Of a DNA stretch of 64,000 bases, positions 45,287 to 55,246 are shown in pieces. Position 1 is the first letter of the stretch; the number at the start of each line of letters is the position of its first letter. The translations under genes were made by a program, and so were the position numbers. Location of the stretch: NCBI GenBank assembly GCA_020636025.1, contig JACJYQ010000001.1, positions 372,001 through 436,000 of the forward strand, in the 5' to 3' direction. The notes beneath the pieces are model-generated. The model was not told the DNA's origin and searched no databases. It saw nothing but the letters and a program-made list of their open reading frames with translations. Source of the stretch: Lewinellaceae bacterium (lineage in GTDB: Bacteria > Bacteroidota > Bacteroidia > Chitinophagales > Saprospiraceae).

Positions 45287-48200
45287 TTAGACTTCGGAGG
45301 GGAGTATGCCGAATCTGGATTTATAGAGTTTGGTGAAATGCTTGGTATCCTTGAAGCCTACCTGGGCGGCTACTTGTTTTACCAGGGCATTTCCACTCTC
45401 CAGTAATTCTCTGGCCTGTTGCAGGCGCGCTTCCTGTATGTAATGATTTAGTGTCAGGCCAGTAGTGGTCTTTACCCGGCGCTGCAGGTGCCTGCTGCTC
45501 ATGTTTAACTGAGCTGCCAGGTAATCTGAATTGAAGTTGAAATGGTGCAGACTTTTATTGACTATCAGCTCTAATTCCTGAAGCCAGATAGAATCCTCTT
45601 CTGTAATCAGGACCTCTAAGGAACCTTTGGGTTGGCTCTCGATGTCAGGATCCAAAGAAAGAGTAGCTTTCCTACGTCCGGATCTGTTGCGCGAATTTTC
45701 GAGCAGGTTTTTTATCCGGGCCATCAGTTCTTCTTCTACAAATGGTTTTAGCATATAATCGTCCACACCTAATTTCAAACTGCGCAATTTTACCTTGATG
45801 TCTGATCTGGCTGTGAGCATTATAAATGGTATATGCCGGAGATGATCTTTTTCTTTTACCATTTCCAGCATGGTGATGCCATCCATGATGGGCATCATGA
45901 CATCTGAAATGATCAGGTCAGGCCTCAGCCCTTCCAGCAACTTATCCAGTCCTTCCTTTCCATTGCCTGCACAAACAATGGTGTACTTGTTATCCAGGAA
46001 AGATTGCATGAATTGCTGAAGATCAAGGTTATCTTCTACGATTAATATTTGAGAACGCCTGTCATTTTCAATGTCAGGACTGGCTGCTGGCATAAGTCCG
46101 TTTTTGCTTTCCTCGTGTTGGTTTTCGAGGTCTACTGTAAACTCTTCCTGCTCAGGGCTCGGGAGGTTTTCAGCTTTTTTGAATGGTATCCGCAAATAGA
46201 ATTTACTGCCAGAACCATATTTGCTGTCAACCCAGACTTCTCCGCCCATTAACTGGGATAATTCCTTGCAAAGAGAAAGCCCGATCCCTGTGCCCCCCTG
46301 TGTAATGGCGTCGGGTTGATTGGACTGATAGAAGCGATCAAAAATGTACGGAAGGTCTTTTGCGTGAATGCCCGGGCCCGTATCTAAAACCGTAACAAGG
46401 AGATCATCTTTTTCCTTTTCCACAGTCAGATCAACATGCCCGCCCACCGGGGTGAATTTTATGGCATTGGACAAAAAGTTATTGATGATTTTTTCATATT
46501 TGTCTTTATCCAGCATCAGGGTTGTTTCCCTGGGCAGTTTAAAATGCATGTTAAAGTGAACCCGCTCACTGTCGCCAAATGAGCTGAACTGAGCGGAAAG
46601 TGGTTTGAAGAATTCTAGCAGCTTTACTGGCGTTTCTTTTAACTCTATTTTCCCTGTTTCCAGTTTTGACAGGTCGAGGATCTCATTCACCAGTTTTAAG
46701 AGCAGTTTCCCGTTCCGTTGCATCATTTGAAGCAACATCATGTCCTTTGTTTTCCAGGCTCCTTTTTTTATAAAATTCTCCAGAGGTCCTAGCAACAGGG
46801 TTAGTGGCGTACGAAGTTCATGACTGACATTGGCGAAGAACCGGCTTTTTAGCTTGTCGAGTTTTCTAAGTTCTTCTGCTTGCTCGGCAATGGTTGCTGT
46901 TCTTGTTTGTACCCTCTCTTCTAGTGTTCTGTTTCTCTGCTTCAGGCTATATGTGTGATACCTGACATACCCCATTATGGCGGCTGTGATTAACAGCAGA
47001 ATGAGCAATATAAACCAGGTTTGCAGATAAAATGGTTTTAACACTCTGAGGTTAATAGCCAGCTCATTTTCTGACCATTTGCCACTGGCATCCTGACCTT
47101 TTATGCGCAAAATATGATTGCCAAAAGTCAGGTTTGCAAAGCGCAGCGTGTGTTCCTTTTGATATATCCAATCCTTGTCAACCCCTTCAATCTTATAAGC
47201 ATAAAAATTCTTTTCGGGTTTGTCATAGGTCAAGAGGGAAAATTCAATTTTGAATATCCGGTCAGAAGGTTTTACCGTAATTGTATTGGTGCTGCACAAT
47301 TCGATAAATCGATCCATCATTTTATTTGTCGAACCATCGAATTGCTCGAAATGGGTAATGGCCAATCGTGGATTTATATAATCCTTTGTCCTCAACTCCC
47401 GGGGATGGAAATCACTGATGCCGTTTATAGAGCCAAAATAAATACGGCCATCAGAATCCTGAAAATGAGAAGTTCGGTTGAATTCGTTGTTGCAGATACC
47501 ATCCTGTTCAAGATACGTAGTCACATTTTTTGACTTTGTATCAAAACGCATGATGCCGTAATCACTCGATAGCCAAAGGTTCCCAACAGAATCCGGGTAC
47601 ACAGCATAAATCACATTGTTTGACAATCCATCCACCCTGTCGTAGTGTTCCAGATAAGGGTTCTGGTCGGATCCATCTCCTTTCGGCCACAAGCGGAAAA
47701 GGCCTTTATTGGTACCCAGCCAAATACTCTGATGCTCATCAACATAATCATGATACACGATATCTGCAGGCAATCTATATTTATTTTCACCTTCCTGCCA
47801 ATAACGCTCAACAATGCCCTTGTTCAAATTTACCAGAAAGTAACCTTTTGATGTACTTAAGTACAAGTTGTCGCCATCTTCTCTGAAACGATAAACGAAT
47901 GCATTCTCGAGCGCCTTAAAGCGCTCATCTGCCGAACTTTTGAACAGAAAGCCTTCATTAAAACTGTACTTGCCGAAACCATTCTCTGTTCCAATCCATA
48001 TATTACCATCGGCTGCTTCCTCAATATTCCAGACTATGGCGCCAGGTTGCCTGGTGGAATTCAGAATTTTTCCATTTGGGTCTATTAGCTTGACCTGAGT
48101 TCCTAGATTAACGGCAATATTGCCATCTCTTAAAACCTTTACAGCAATATAATAACTGCTCTGGGTTTCCTTGAATATTTGAGTGGCTATACCGGTATTG

Positions 48201-49321
48201 AGGTTAATACGGTGTAATCCTTTTACTTCCAGTTGACAATACAAGTTATTATCATCCTTGTCAATTGACCTTACCGCATTGCCTCCGTATTGAATACTAC
48301 CGGGTTTGGTGAGCAGATTGTGGAATCGTTTTGTTTTGAAACTGAGTTTATATAGCCCAAAATTAGCGCCAACCCAGAGCGTGTGATTCTTAGCCAAACA
48401 ATGACCTCTGCCAAAATTTTTATCCAGGTTTATCGATTTGTCATCTAGCTCATAAACCTGTTTTTTGGCCTGGTTTATAATCTTTCCACTATGCCATAAC
48501 AAGGTAGAATCACTCTGTCCCCATAAATCCTGTAGAGGAAAATAATCTTTTGAATTAGTATTGAACAAATTGGTCAACTCACCATTTTGTATAAGGAAGC
48601 AGGTTGCTATTTCAGACTTATTGATCGTATTTAAATAGAACAAACAAGGATCAAATCGCACGATCCTGAGTGTTTTGGAAATACCGGATGTGTTTAGCGG
48701 ATAGGTTTTCAGAATATTTCCAGATTTATCCGCTTTTACAGCCTTTTGCTCGGGCAGATTAATCCCCCAGACAAAATCGGAGACATGAATTATACTGCTT
48801 ACCCCTTTAGGGGCGGGAATTTTGACAAGCCCTGATCCAGGGTCATAATGCCAGATATTGGTACCCTCAGGTTCGATCAGATATATCTCGCCTTTAGAGT
48901 TTGTGGAAATATTTAGATTTTCGAGCTTTGGGAGCTTGTAAGCACTGAATTTTTCCAGGAAAGTGGTCCTTTCACCGGTTCTCGGATTCCAAATGTCAAA
49001 ATCTGTGGCTGACATTGGAGGTATCAGCCATAAAAACCCCTGACTATCTTCCAGGATATCAAAAAAATTATCACCGAGAAATCCATATCTGGAAGCGGGG
49101 AATGGTACAAACTCGTATCCATCAAATCGGCAAAGTCCCTCTTTTGTACCTATCCAGATAAACCCTTCATGGTCTTCACAAATGCCGTTTACCTCTCTGT
49201 GAGGCAGTCCATCCTCAATGCCGTAATGCTCAGCCTGGATAAACTCTCCCTGGGCTTCTGCATGGAAAGTTAATCCGCAAAAACCAATTAGACAGATAAG
49301 GAAGGATAAGCACAAGCGCAT
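45287..49321 (-). CDS. Hybrid two-component system sensor/regulator (HTCS)
   Basis: A 1344-residue one-protein signalling system. Signal peptide (about 1-23). Periplasmic two-component-regulator propeller repeats (about 25-690: EDHEGFIWIGTKEGLCRFDGYEF, DGNIWIGTENGFGKYSF, VGNLWLSSDYGIMRFD). Y_Y_Y domain (about 700-760, FYAYKIEGVDKDW). One membrane helix (about 766-788). HisKA with phospho-acceptor in NVSHELRTPLTLL (about 832). HATPase with NNFLSNAIKFTP, DTGPGI and GGTGIGLSL. Receiver (about 1090-1207, ISDVMMPIMDG, KPF). C-terminal AraC HTH (ARELLESG, VAAQVGFKDTKHFTKLYKSRFG). All catalytic motifs look intact. Such proteins usually control glycan-use loci; here the only gene downstream on the same strand is the giant surface protein. 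Confidence 0.95.
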   Translation of the reverse strand: MRLCLSFLICLIGFCGLTFHAEAQGEFIQAEHYGIEDGLPHREVNGICEDHEGFIWIGTKEGLCRFDGYEFVPFPASRYGFLGDNFFDILEDSQGFLWLIPPMSATDFDIWNPRTGERTTFLEKFSAYKLPKLENLNISTNSKGEIYLIEPEGTNIWHYDPGSGLVKIPAPKGVSSIIHVSDFVWGINLPEQKAVKADKSGNILKTYPLNTSGISKTLRIVRFDPCLFYLNTINKSEIATCFLIQNGELTNLFNTNSKDYFPLQDLWGQSDSTLLWHSGKIINQAKKQVYELDDKSINLDKNFGRGHCLAKNHTLWVGANFGLYKLSFKTKRFHNLLTKPGSIQYGGNAVRSIDKDDNNLYCQLEVKGLHRINLNTGIATQIFKETQSSYYIAVKVLRDGNIAVNLGTQVKLIDPNGKILNSTRQPGAIVWNIEEAADGNIWIGTENGFGKYSFNEGFLFKSSADERFKALENAFVYRFREDGDNLYLSTSKGYFLVNLNKGIVERYWQEGENKYRLPADIVYHDYVDEHQSIWLGTNKGLFRLWPKGDGSDQNPYLEHYDRVDGLSNNVIYAVYPDSVGNLWLSSDYGIMRFDTKSKNVTTYLEQDGICNNEFNRTSHFQDSDGRIYFGSINGISDFHPRELRTKDYINPRLAITHFEQFDGSTNKMMDRFIELCSTNTITVKPSDRIFKIEFSLLTYDKPEKNFYAYKIEGVDKDWIYQKEHTLRFANLTFGNHILRIKGQDASGKWSENELAINLRVLKPFYLQTWFILLILLLITAAIMGYVRYHTYSLKQRNRTLEERVQTRTATIAEQAEELRKLDKLKSRFFANVSHELRTPLTLLLGPLENFIKKGAWKTKDMMLLQMMQRNGKLLLKLVNEILDLSKLETGKIELKETPVKLLEFFKPLSAQFSSFGDSERVHFNMHFKLPRETTLMLDKDKYEKIINNFLSNAIKFTPVGGHVDLTVEKEKDDLLVTVLDTGPGIHAKDLPYIFDRFYQSNQPDAITQGGTGIGLSLCKELSQLMGGEVWVDSKYGSGSKFYLRIPFKKAENLPSPEQEEFTVDLENQHEESKNGLMPAASPDIENDRRSQILIVEDNLDLQQFMQSFLDNKYTIVCAGNGKEGLDKLLEGLRPDLIISDVMMPIMDGITMLEMVKEKDHLRHIPFIMLTARSDIKVKLRSLKLGVDDYMLKPFVEEELMARIKNLLENSRNRSGRRKATLSLDPDIESQPKGSLEVLITEEDSIWLQELELIVNKSLHHFNFNSDYLAAQLNMSSRHLQRRVKTTTGLTLNHYIQEARLQQARELLESGNALVKQVAAQVGFKDTKHFTKLYKSRFGILPSEV

Positions 49322-49617
49322 AAACAGAAGGAATGTGTGTAATAGTCCTTTCTGATGGGATAAAATAAATCAGTATTTGGTAGTATTCCCGGTTTCCAGG
49401 TAAGGCAGGTCGAAAGATTGAAAAGCAAATGTACAAAGCGACCGATAAAAATAAAATTAACTTAAGTGAGCGTGACTATTTAAGGAGCAATTATCCTCTT
49501 TGCCGTTTTCAGACACATTTTCTTTCCAGCAATTTTGACAAATGTTGTTGTTTTACGACTCAAAGAGTTTGTTCTTTAAACGACTTAACCAATCAAACTT
49601 CTGTAAATAAATTTCTG
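49322..49617. other. Divergent promoter region between the regulator and the metalloprotease
   Basis: About 296 bases without a gene. On the minus strand TACATTTG (49433-49426) is a perfect -7 box for the hybrid regulator, with a leader of about 95 bases; no -33 TTG was seen. On the plus strand an open frame runs in from 49429, but its residues before 49618 have no protein-like character. No promoter was recognised for the metalloprotease. Confidence 0.45.
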
Positions 49618-52600
49618 ATGAAACTATTTCAAACCTGCCTTACTGTACTGATGCTGTCGGGTTTCGGCCTGCAGGCGCAGGATTATTCTGGAGTTATTCA
49701 GCGATATATGCTGGAGAACAGAGATAAATTGCAACTCGTGCAGACGGATATCGAAAACTGGAACGTATCTGATCAGTATCTCACCAGGCACAACCAGGTG
49801 ACCCATGTTTATCTCCAACAAACCGTCAACGGACTGAAAATACATAATGCCATTAGTTCAGTTGCGATTCAGAACAATGAAGTCAAATCCTTCAGCTCCG
49901 CCTTTCACGCAAATGCTGCAGAATTGACGAACGTTTCTGCCGGAGAGGAACATATATCGCCCAAAGAGGCGGTATTGCAAGCGGCAAATTCTGTAGGTAT
50001 CACGATTGGAAATCCCGGCAACCGCAATACTGAGCCAAATGACAATAATGAATTTATTTTTGATCCTTCAGGAGATGTATCAGCGCCTATAAAAGTATCC
50101 TTGTTATATCAGGCAACAGACGAAGATATTCGCCTTGCCTGGAACGTGGAACTGCAAACGGGAAGTGACTGGTGGAATATCCGCGTAGATGCTATCTCGG
50201 GGGAAGTGTTGGATAAAAACAATTACACGGTTTATTGCGAATTCTATGAAGATGCTTTTGAAACAGACGGGACTAATCGCCATATACATGACTTTGATAA
50301 TCAGGTTGTTGCCCAAAAAGTAAATACGACTCCATTTTATCGTGTGTTTCCTTTTCCGGGTGAAAGTCCGCGACATGTATCTCATACGCTTCTTAGTGAC
50401 CCATCGATCCAACAGGCATCTCCTTATGGCTGGCATGATGTGGACGGGCAGCCTGGCGCAGAGTACACCATTACCCGTGGAAATAACGTATATGCTTCAG
50501 AAGACAGAGATGACAACAACAATCCGGGGTATAGTCCGGACGGAGGCGCCAGTCTGAATTTTGATTTCCCCTACACACCGGAAGTAGCCCCTGTTTTCTG
50601 GGAAAATGCCGCCATTACCAACCTGTTTTATGCCAATAATTTTATGCATGATGTGACATACATCCATGGATTTGATGAGGCTGCCGGGAATTTTCAGGAA
50701 AACAATTATGGAAATGGTGGACAAGATGGTGATTTCGTGTGGGCCGATGCGCAGGATGGCTCAGGTACCAATAATGCCAATTTCTCCACCCCTCCGGATG
50801 GTAATAATGGACGCATGCAAATGTACATCTGGGATGTAAATAGCAGTGGGGGAGGTGACAGTATGTCCATCAACATCCCAGGCAATTATCCGGATAAATT
50901 TAACGCTCCTGCCTCCAATTTCGGAGCAGTGTTGGGTATGCCCCTCACAGCCGATGTCGTGTTGGTAGATGATGGTGTAGATCCGACAATAGATGGTTGC
51001 CAGCCTATTATCAACGGTTCCGAATTGGCAGGAAAGATAGCCTTGCTTCAAAGAAGTGGTGTTTGCACTTACCCTGAAAGGGTGAAAGCTGCTCAGGACG
51101 CCGGAGCCATCGCAGCCATTGTGATGCAGAACACCAGTGCTCCTGCATTTCACATGCCTGGCGCCGATCCCGAAGTGGTCATTCCTTCATTTATGGTAAG
51201 CAAAGCACATGGACTTATCCTTACTGATGCACTTGTTGCGGGTACGCTAAATGTGACACTGTATCCTACCTGCTGTAACTCAGACCGCGATAGTGATGTT
51301 GATAACGGTGTTATTGCGCACGAGTTTGGACACGGAATTTCCAATCGCCTTACTGGTGGACCTAGCAATACCGGCTGTCTGGGAAATGAGGAGCAAATGG
51401 GTGAAGGCTGGAGTGACTTTTTTGCTTTGATCACCACCATGCAACCGACGGATACCCGCTTCACAGCCCGTGGAATTGGCACTTATGTTGAAAATCAGCC
51501 GCCAACCGGCGCCGGAATCCGGAATAAACGCTATTCCACGGATATGGCCGTAAATAATTACACCTATGGATTGCTGGAACAGACTAGCGGTCAGGTGCAC
51601 AATATTGGCGAATTCTGGTGTACCATGCTGAATGATTTAACATGGGATCTTATAGACCAATATGGTTTTGAGCCCGACCTGACAAAATCTACCGGTGGTA
51701 ATAACATAGCCATGCAACTGGTTCTGGACGGCATGAAGTTGCAGCGTTGCAACCCAGGATTTGTGGATGGACGGGACGGTATCCTGAAAGCAGATGAAAT
51801 GAACTTTGGAGGCGCGAACAAATGTCTAATATGGCAAACATTTGCCCGTCGGGGTCTGGGCTGGTCTGCCGACCAGGGAAGCAGTAACGATTACGCTGAC
51901 GGTGTGGAGGCTTTTGATCTTCCACAGTTTTGCATGACGGCAACTGTCGAGCCACTTGCTGTCTTCGGGGTAGATCGAAAAAATAGTTGCCTGGATCTGG
52001 CAACCTTCCATTTCTTCGACAGCTCACAAAACATTGTGCATGAATGGCTTTGGGATTTTGGTGATGGACAAACATCGACTGATATAAATCCTGTACATAC
52101 CTACGCACAGGAAGGTACCTACACAGTTACCCTTATGGTTACCAACAACATTGGGTCGAATTCATTGGTGAAAACAGATTATATCAATGTAAGCAGCTTC
52201 GCACCCATTACTGTATCCACAGATAGTATATGCGCCGGACAAACTGCTACGATTACGGCCAATCCAAATATAGCCGGCAATACGGCTGAATGGACAGATG
52301 AAAACGGAAAGGTGTTGTTTTCTGGTGACAGCTTCACCACACCAATATTGACGCAAACGACCACTTTTTATGTTAGCGAGTCTGAACCAGCGCCTATCCA
52401 GCATGTAGGCCCGGATGACTTTGGAGATGGACAAAATCACTCATCACAATTTGGTGGTTTTGTGAGATTTACGGCTGAAAAACCATTAACCATTATTTCC
52501 GTTCTGGTACGAGCAGAAGGCGAAGGCGTGCGGGAAATTCTCCTGATTGACGGATTTGGCGCTACGATTGCATCGGCCAGTCCATTAATTCCGGATGGCG

Positions 52601-53352
52601 ACAGCCGGGTAGAGTTAAACTTTGAGGTTCCTCTGGAAGGAAGCTATACTTTGGCCATTGTACCGCCTGCTAATTTGTATCGCACAAATAACAATGCAAG
52701 CTATCCATATTCGATTCCGGGGCTTGTTTCCATTACCGGAGCAAGTGGACAAAACCAATCCCGCTACTATTATTTCTACGATTGGGAAATACAGGCCGCT
52801 CATTGCAAAAGCGAGGCTACTCCATTCACAGTAAACATTATTCCTGGTCCGGTACCTGATTTTAGTTATGCAAAAACTGGATTGGCAGTTTCCTTTACCA
52901 ACCTGACAAGCGGATCTCCCACCAGCATTATGTGGGATTTTGGTGATGGAAATACTTCCACGATGCCAAATCCAATGCACACTTTTGCCTCAATTGGTAC
53001 TTATACCGTTACGCTAACAGTTAGTGATGGAAATTGCACTACTTCATTTAGTCAGGTTGTTGATTTTACTTCTGCTACAACAGAGCTTGGAATTTCGTCT
53101 TTCCATGTCGCCATTTCACCAAATCCGGCATTTGAAAGCGCACGCATTTCCATTTTAGGAGAAGAAAATTCAAAAATCAGAAGGATTGGACTTTACAGTG
53201 CAGATGGTAGACGAGTACGGGCTTATTCCCTGGATCAATCGGTAAACAGTGTGTTTACCCTAGACCTCCGCGGTTTGAGTTCCGGAATCTATTATGTCAA
53301 AGTAGAAGCTGAATCCGGAACAGAAGTTGAAAAACTGATCATTAACAGATAG
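49618..53352 (+). CDS. Secreted M36 (fungalysin-type) zinc metalloprotease with PA, PKD and T9SS domains
   Basis: A 1244-residue protease from the ATG at 49618, where a clean signal peptide begins (MKLFQTCLTVLMLSGFGLQAQ); the upstream in-frame extension would bury it. Order: FTP-type propeptide (about 25-190, HVYLQQTVNGLKIHNA), M36 catalytic domain with zinc motif HEFGHGISNRL (about 567) and the third ligand region GEGWSDFF, a protease-associated domain inserted before it (about 435-548, GKIALLQRSGVC), PKD domains at about 782-858 and 1078-1154 (WLWDFGDGQTS; IMWDFGDGNTS), and a type A sorting domain (ISPNPAFES ... GLSSGIYYVKVE). It probably degrades extracellular protein and is released or anchored by the T9SS. 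Confidence 0.95.
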   Translation: MKLFQTCLTVLMLSGFGLQAQDYSGVIQRYMLENRDKLQLVQTDIENWNVSDQYLTRHNQVTHVYLQQTVNGLKIHNAISSVAIQNNEVKSFSSAFHANAAELTNVSAGEEHISPKEAVLQAANSVGITIGNPGNRNTEPNDNNEFIFDPSGDVSAPIKVSLLYQATDEDIRLAWNVELQTGSDWWNIRVDAISGEVLDKNNYTVYCEFYEDAFETDGTNRHIHDFDNQVVAQKVNTTPFYRVFPFPGESPRHVSHTLLSDPSIQQASPYGWHDVDGQPGAEYTITRGNNVYASEDRDDNNNPGYSPDGGASLNFDFPYTPEVAPVFWENAAITNLFYANNFMHDVTYIHGFDEAAGNFQENNYGNGGQDGDFVWADAQDGSGTNNANFSTPPDGNNGRMQMYIWDVNSSGGGDSMSINIPGNYPDKFNAPASNFGAVLGMPLTADVVLVDDGVDPTIDGCQPIINGSELAGKIALLQRSGVCTYPERVKAAQDAGAIAAIVMQNTSAPAFHMPGADPEVVIPSFMVSKAHGLILTDALVAGTLNVTLYPTCCNSDRDSDVDNGVIAHEFGHGISNRLTGGPSNTGCLGNEEQMGEGWSDFFALITTMQPTDTRFTARGIGTYVENQPPTGAGIRNKRYSTDMAVNNYTYGLLEQTSGQVHNIGEFWCTMLNDLTWDLIDQYGFEPDLTKSTGGNNIAMQLVLDGMKLQRCNPGFVDGRDGILKADEMNFGGANKCLIWQTFARRGLGWSADQGSSNDYADGVEAFDLPQFCMTATVEPLAVFGVDRKNSCLDLATFHFFDSSQNIVHEWLWDFGDGQTSTDINPVHTYAQEGTYTVTLMVTNNIGSNSLVKTDYINVSSFAPITVSTDSICAGQTATITANPNIAGNTAEWTDENGKVLFSGDSFTTPILTQTTTFYVSESEPAPIQHVGPDDFGDGQNHSSQFGGFVRFTAEKPLTIISVLVRAEGEGVREILLIDGFGATIASASPLIPDGDSRVELNFEVPLEGSYTLAIVPPANLYRTNNNASYPYSIPGLVSITGASGQNQSRYYYFYDWEIQAAHCKSEATPFTVNIIPGPVPDFSYAKTGLAVSFTNLTSGSPTSIMWDFGDGNTSTMPNPMHTFASIGTYTVTLTVSDGNCTTSFSQVVDFTSATTELGISSFHVAISPNPAFESARISILGEENSKIRRIGLYSADGRRVRAYSLDQSVNSVFTLDLRGLSSGIYYVKVEAESGTEVEKLIINR

Positions 53353-53357
53353 GCTTC

Positions 53358-53445
53358 GATATACGAGATACAAAATCCGAGATATGATATTTGAAATTAT
53401 CAAAAAAATCGGATTTCGTATCTCGGATTTCGTATCTCGTATATC
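53358..53445. repeat. 27-bp inverted repeat with internal 14-bp direct repeat
   Basis: Arms 53358-53384 and 53419-53445 are complementary with one mismatch. The right side also holds two direct copies of CGGATTTCGTATCT (from about 53410). The loop carries a small hairpin (TGATA/TATCA). It starts 6 bases after the metalloprotease stop codon and could act as a terminator without a clear T-run, or be a dispersed intergenic repeat. Confidence 0.75.
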
Positions 53446-53477
53446 ATCCAGGGGTAAACACGTATTTCATCGAGATC

Positions 53478-55226
53478 ATGCAGGATTTTCAAATAAAGTC
53501 GAGGCCCGAGGTATATGATGTGATCATCATTGGTTCTGGTGCCGGTGGTGGCATGGCTGCCTATGAGCTTACAAAAGCCGGAGCCAATGTTTGTCTGCTG
53601 GAAGCAGGGCAGCATTACGACCCGGCAGACCCAAAGTACATCACCCAAATGAAGTGGCCTTATGAATCGCCGCGCAGAGGCGCCAGCACCCGATACCGGC
53701 CTTTTGGTGATTTTGATGCGGCTTATGGTGGTTGGGATATTGAGGGTGAACCTTACACCACAAAAGGGGACACGAAGTTTTTATGGTTTCGTTCCAGAAT
53801 GTTGGGTGGCCGTACAAACCACTGGGGGCGTATTAGTCTCCGCTTTGGTCCACAGGATTTTAAGCGCAAAAGTATTGACGGACTTGGTGAAGATTGGCCG
53901 ATCGGGTATGAGGATGTCGCTCCATTTTACGATGAGGTTGACAAACTGATCGGAGTGTTTGGGTCTGTAGAAAACCTGCCCAATGATCCGGACTCTATTT
54001 TTCTGCCGCCTCCCAAGCCACGCTTGCATGAGATGATGTTGCAGAAATACAACAAACGGCTTGGGATTACCACCATTCCTTCCCGACTAAGTATTCTGAC
54101 AAAACCTATAAATGATGAGCGGGGTGTTTGTTTCTACTGCCATCAATGTAACAGGGCTTGCATTGCTTATGCCGATTTTTCCTCGTCTTCCTGTTTGTGT
54201 AAACCGGCCTCCAAAACGAAAAAAATGGACACCATTTATTTCGCCATGGCCCGGGAGATACTGACTGATGCGAAAACTGGTCTTGCAACCGGCGTTTCTT
54301 ATGTAGATACACAGACGCTTGAAGAAAAAACGGTTAAAGGAAAAGTTGTAGTGCTGGCTGCAAGTGCCTGTGAATCAGCGAGATTATTGTTGAATTCCAA
54401 ATCCGCACGGTTCCCGGAAGGCCTCGCTAATTCTTCAGGAGTAGTGGGAAAATATTTACACGATTCTACCGGCGCTTCACGCGCTGCCATTGTGCCTGCA
54501 TTGTTTGACCGCAAGCGATACAATGAAGACGGGGTAGGGGGATTGCACGTGTATTCTCCCTGGTGGCTCGACAATAAAAAACTGGATTTCCCGCGCGGGT
54601 ATCACATCGAATACTGGGGTGGTATGGGCATGCCCGCCTACGGATTTGGCTGGGGAATTGAAAAGACAAATGGCATATTCCCGGACCGTGACGGCAACAA
54701 ACGCGAAGCCGGAGGGTATGGAGCATCGCTGAAGGATGATTATCGCCGGTTCTATGGTTCATACATTGGAATGGCCGGACGGGGAGAAGCGATTGCCAGG
54801 GAAGACAATTACTGCGAAATTGATCCGGAGGTAGTGGATAAGTTTGGCATACCAGTTCTCAGGTTCAACTACACATGGTCGGATCACGAGCGATTGCAAG
54901 CTAAACACATGCATGATACATTTGAACAAATTATTCATGAAATGGGTGGCATCCCCCTTGGCTCAAAGCCGGGTGCGGATAAAGATTACGGACTTAATTT
55001 GCCTGGTGAGATCATCCATGAAGTAGGAACCATTCGTATGGGCAATGACCGAAATAAATCGGCGCTGAACAAGTGGCAGCAAGCGCATGATGTTAAAAAC
55101 CTGTTTGTCGTAGACGCTGCACCCTTTGTTTCACAAGGCGATAAAAACTGTACCTGGACAATTCTGGCGCTGTCGATGCGGGCTTCCCGGCATATCGTAG
55201 ATGAGTTTAAAGCCGGTAAATTGTAA
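53478..55226 (+). CDS. GMC-family FAD-dependent oxidoreductase
   Basis: A 582-residue flavoenzyme from the ATG at 53478 (MQDFQIKSRPEVYDV); the upstream in-frame extension reads through the inverted repeat and is rejected. The FAD motif is IIIGSGAGGGMAAYEL (about 17-32), followed by LGGRTNHWGRISLR and the C-terminal GMC motif VVDAAPFVSQGDKNCTWTI. A Cys cluster CFYCHQCNRAC (about 210-220) is a feature of members working with a partner subunit. The family oxidises alcohols, sugars or sterols. The Tat-type gluconate 2-dehydrogenase subunit-3-like gene follows after 20 bp, so the pair probably forms a periplasmic dehydrogenase. The substrate is unknown. Confidence 0.92.
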   Translation: MQDFQIKSRPEVYDVIIIGSGAGGGMAAYELTKAGANVCLLEAGQHYDPADPKYITQMKWPYESPRRGASTRYRPFGDFDAAYGGWDIEGEPYTTKGDTKFLWFRSRMLGGRTNHWGRISLRFGPQDFKRKSIDGLGEDWPIGYEDVAPFYDEVDKLIGVFGSVENLPNDPDSIFLPPPKPRLHEMMLQKYNKRLGITTIPSRLSILTKPINDERGVCFYCHQCNRACIAYADFSSSSCLCKPASKTKKMDTIYFAMAREILTDAKTGLATGVSYVDTQTLEEKTVKGKVVVLAASACESARLLLNSKSARFPEGLANSSGVVGKYLHDSTGASRAAIVPALFDRKRYNEDGVGGLHVYSPWWLDNKKLDFPRGYHIEYWGGMGMPAYGFGWGIEKTNGIFPDRDGNKREAGGYGASLKDDYRRFYGSYIGMAGRGEAIAREDNYCEIDPEVVDKFGIPVLRFNYTWSDHERLQAKHMHDTFEQIIHEMGGIPLGSKPGADKDYGLNLPGEIIHEVGTIRMGNDRNKSALNKWQQAHDVKNLFVVDAAPFVSQGDKNCTWTILALSMRASRHIVDEFKAGKL

Positions 55227-55246
55227 ATCCTTTTAAAAGAATCAAC

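Noticed and set aside
49429..49617. N-terminal extension of the metalloprotease
   Set aside because: The extra 63 residues have no protein-like character and would bury the clear signal peptide beginning at 49618.
53391..53477. N-terminal extension of the GMC oxidoreductase
   Set aside because: It reads through the intergenic inverted repeat; the FAD-binding N terminus fits the ATG at 53478.
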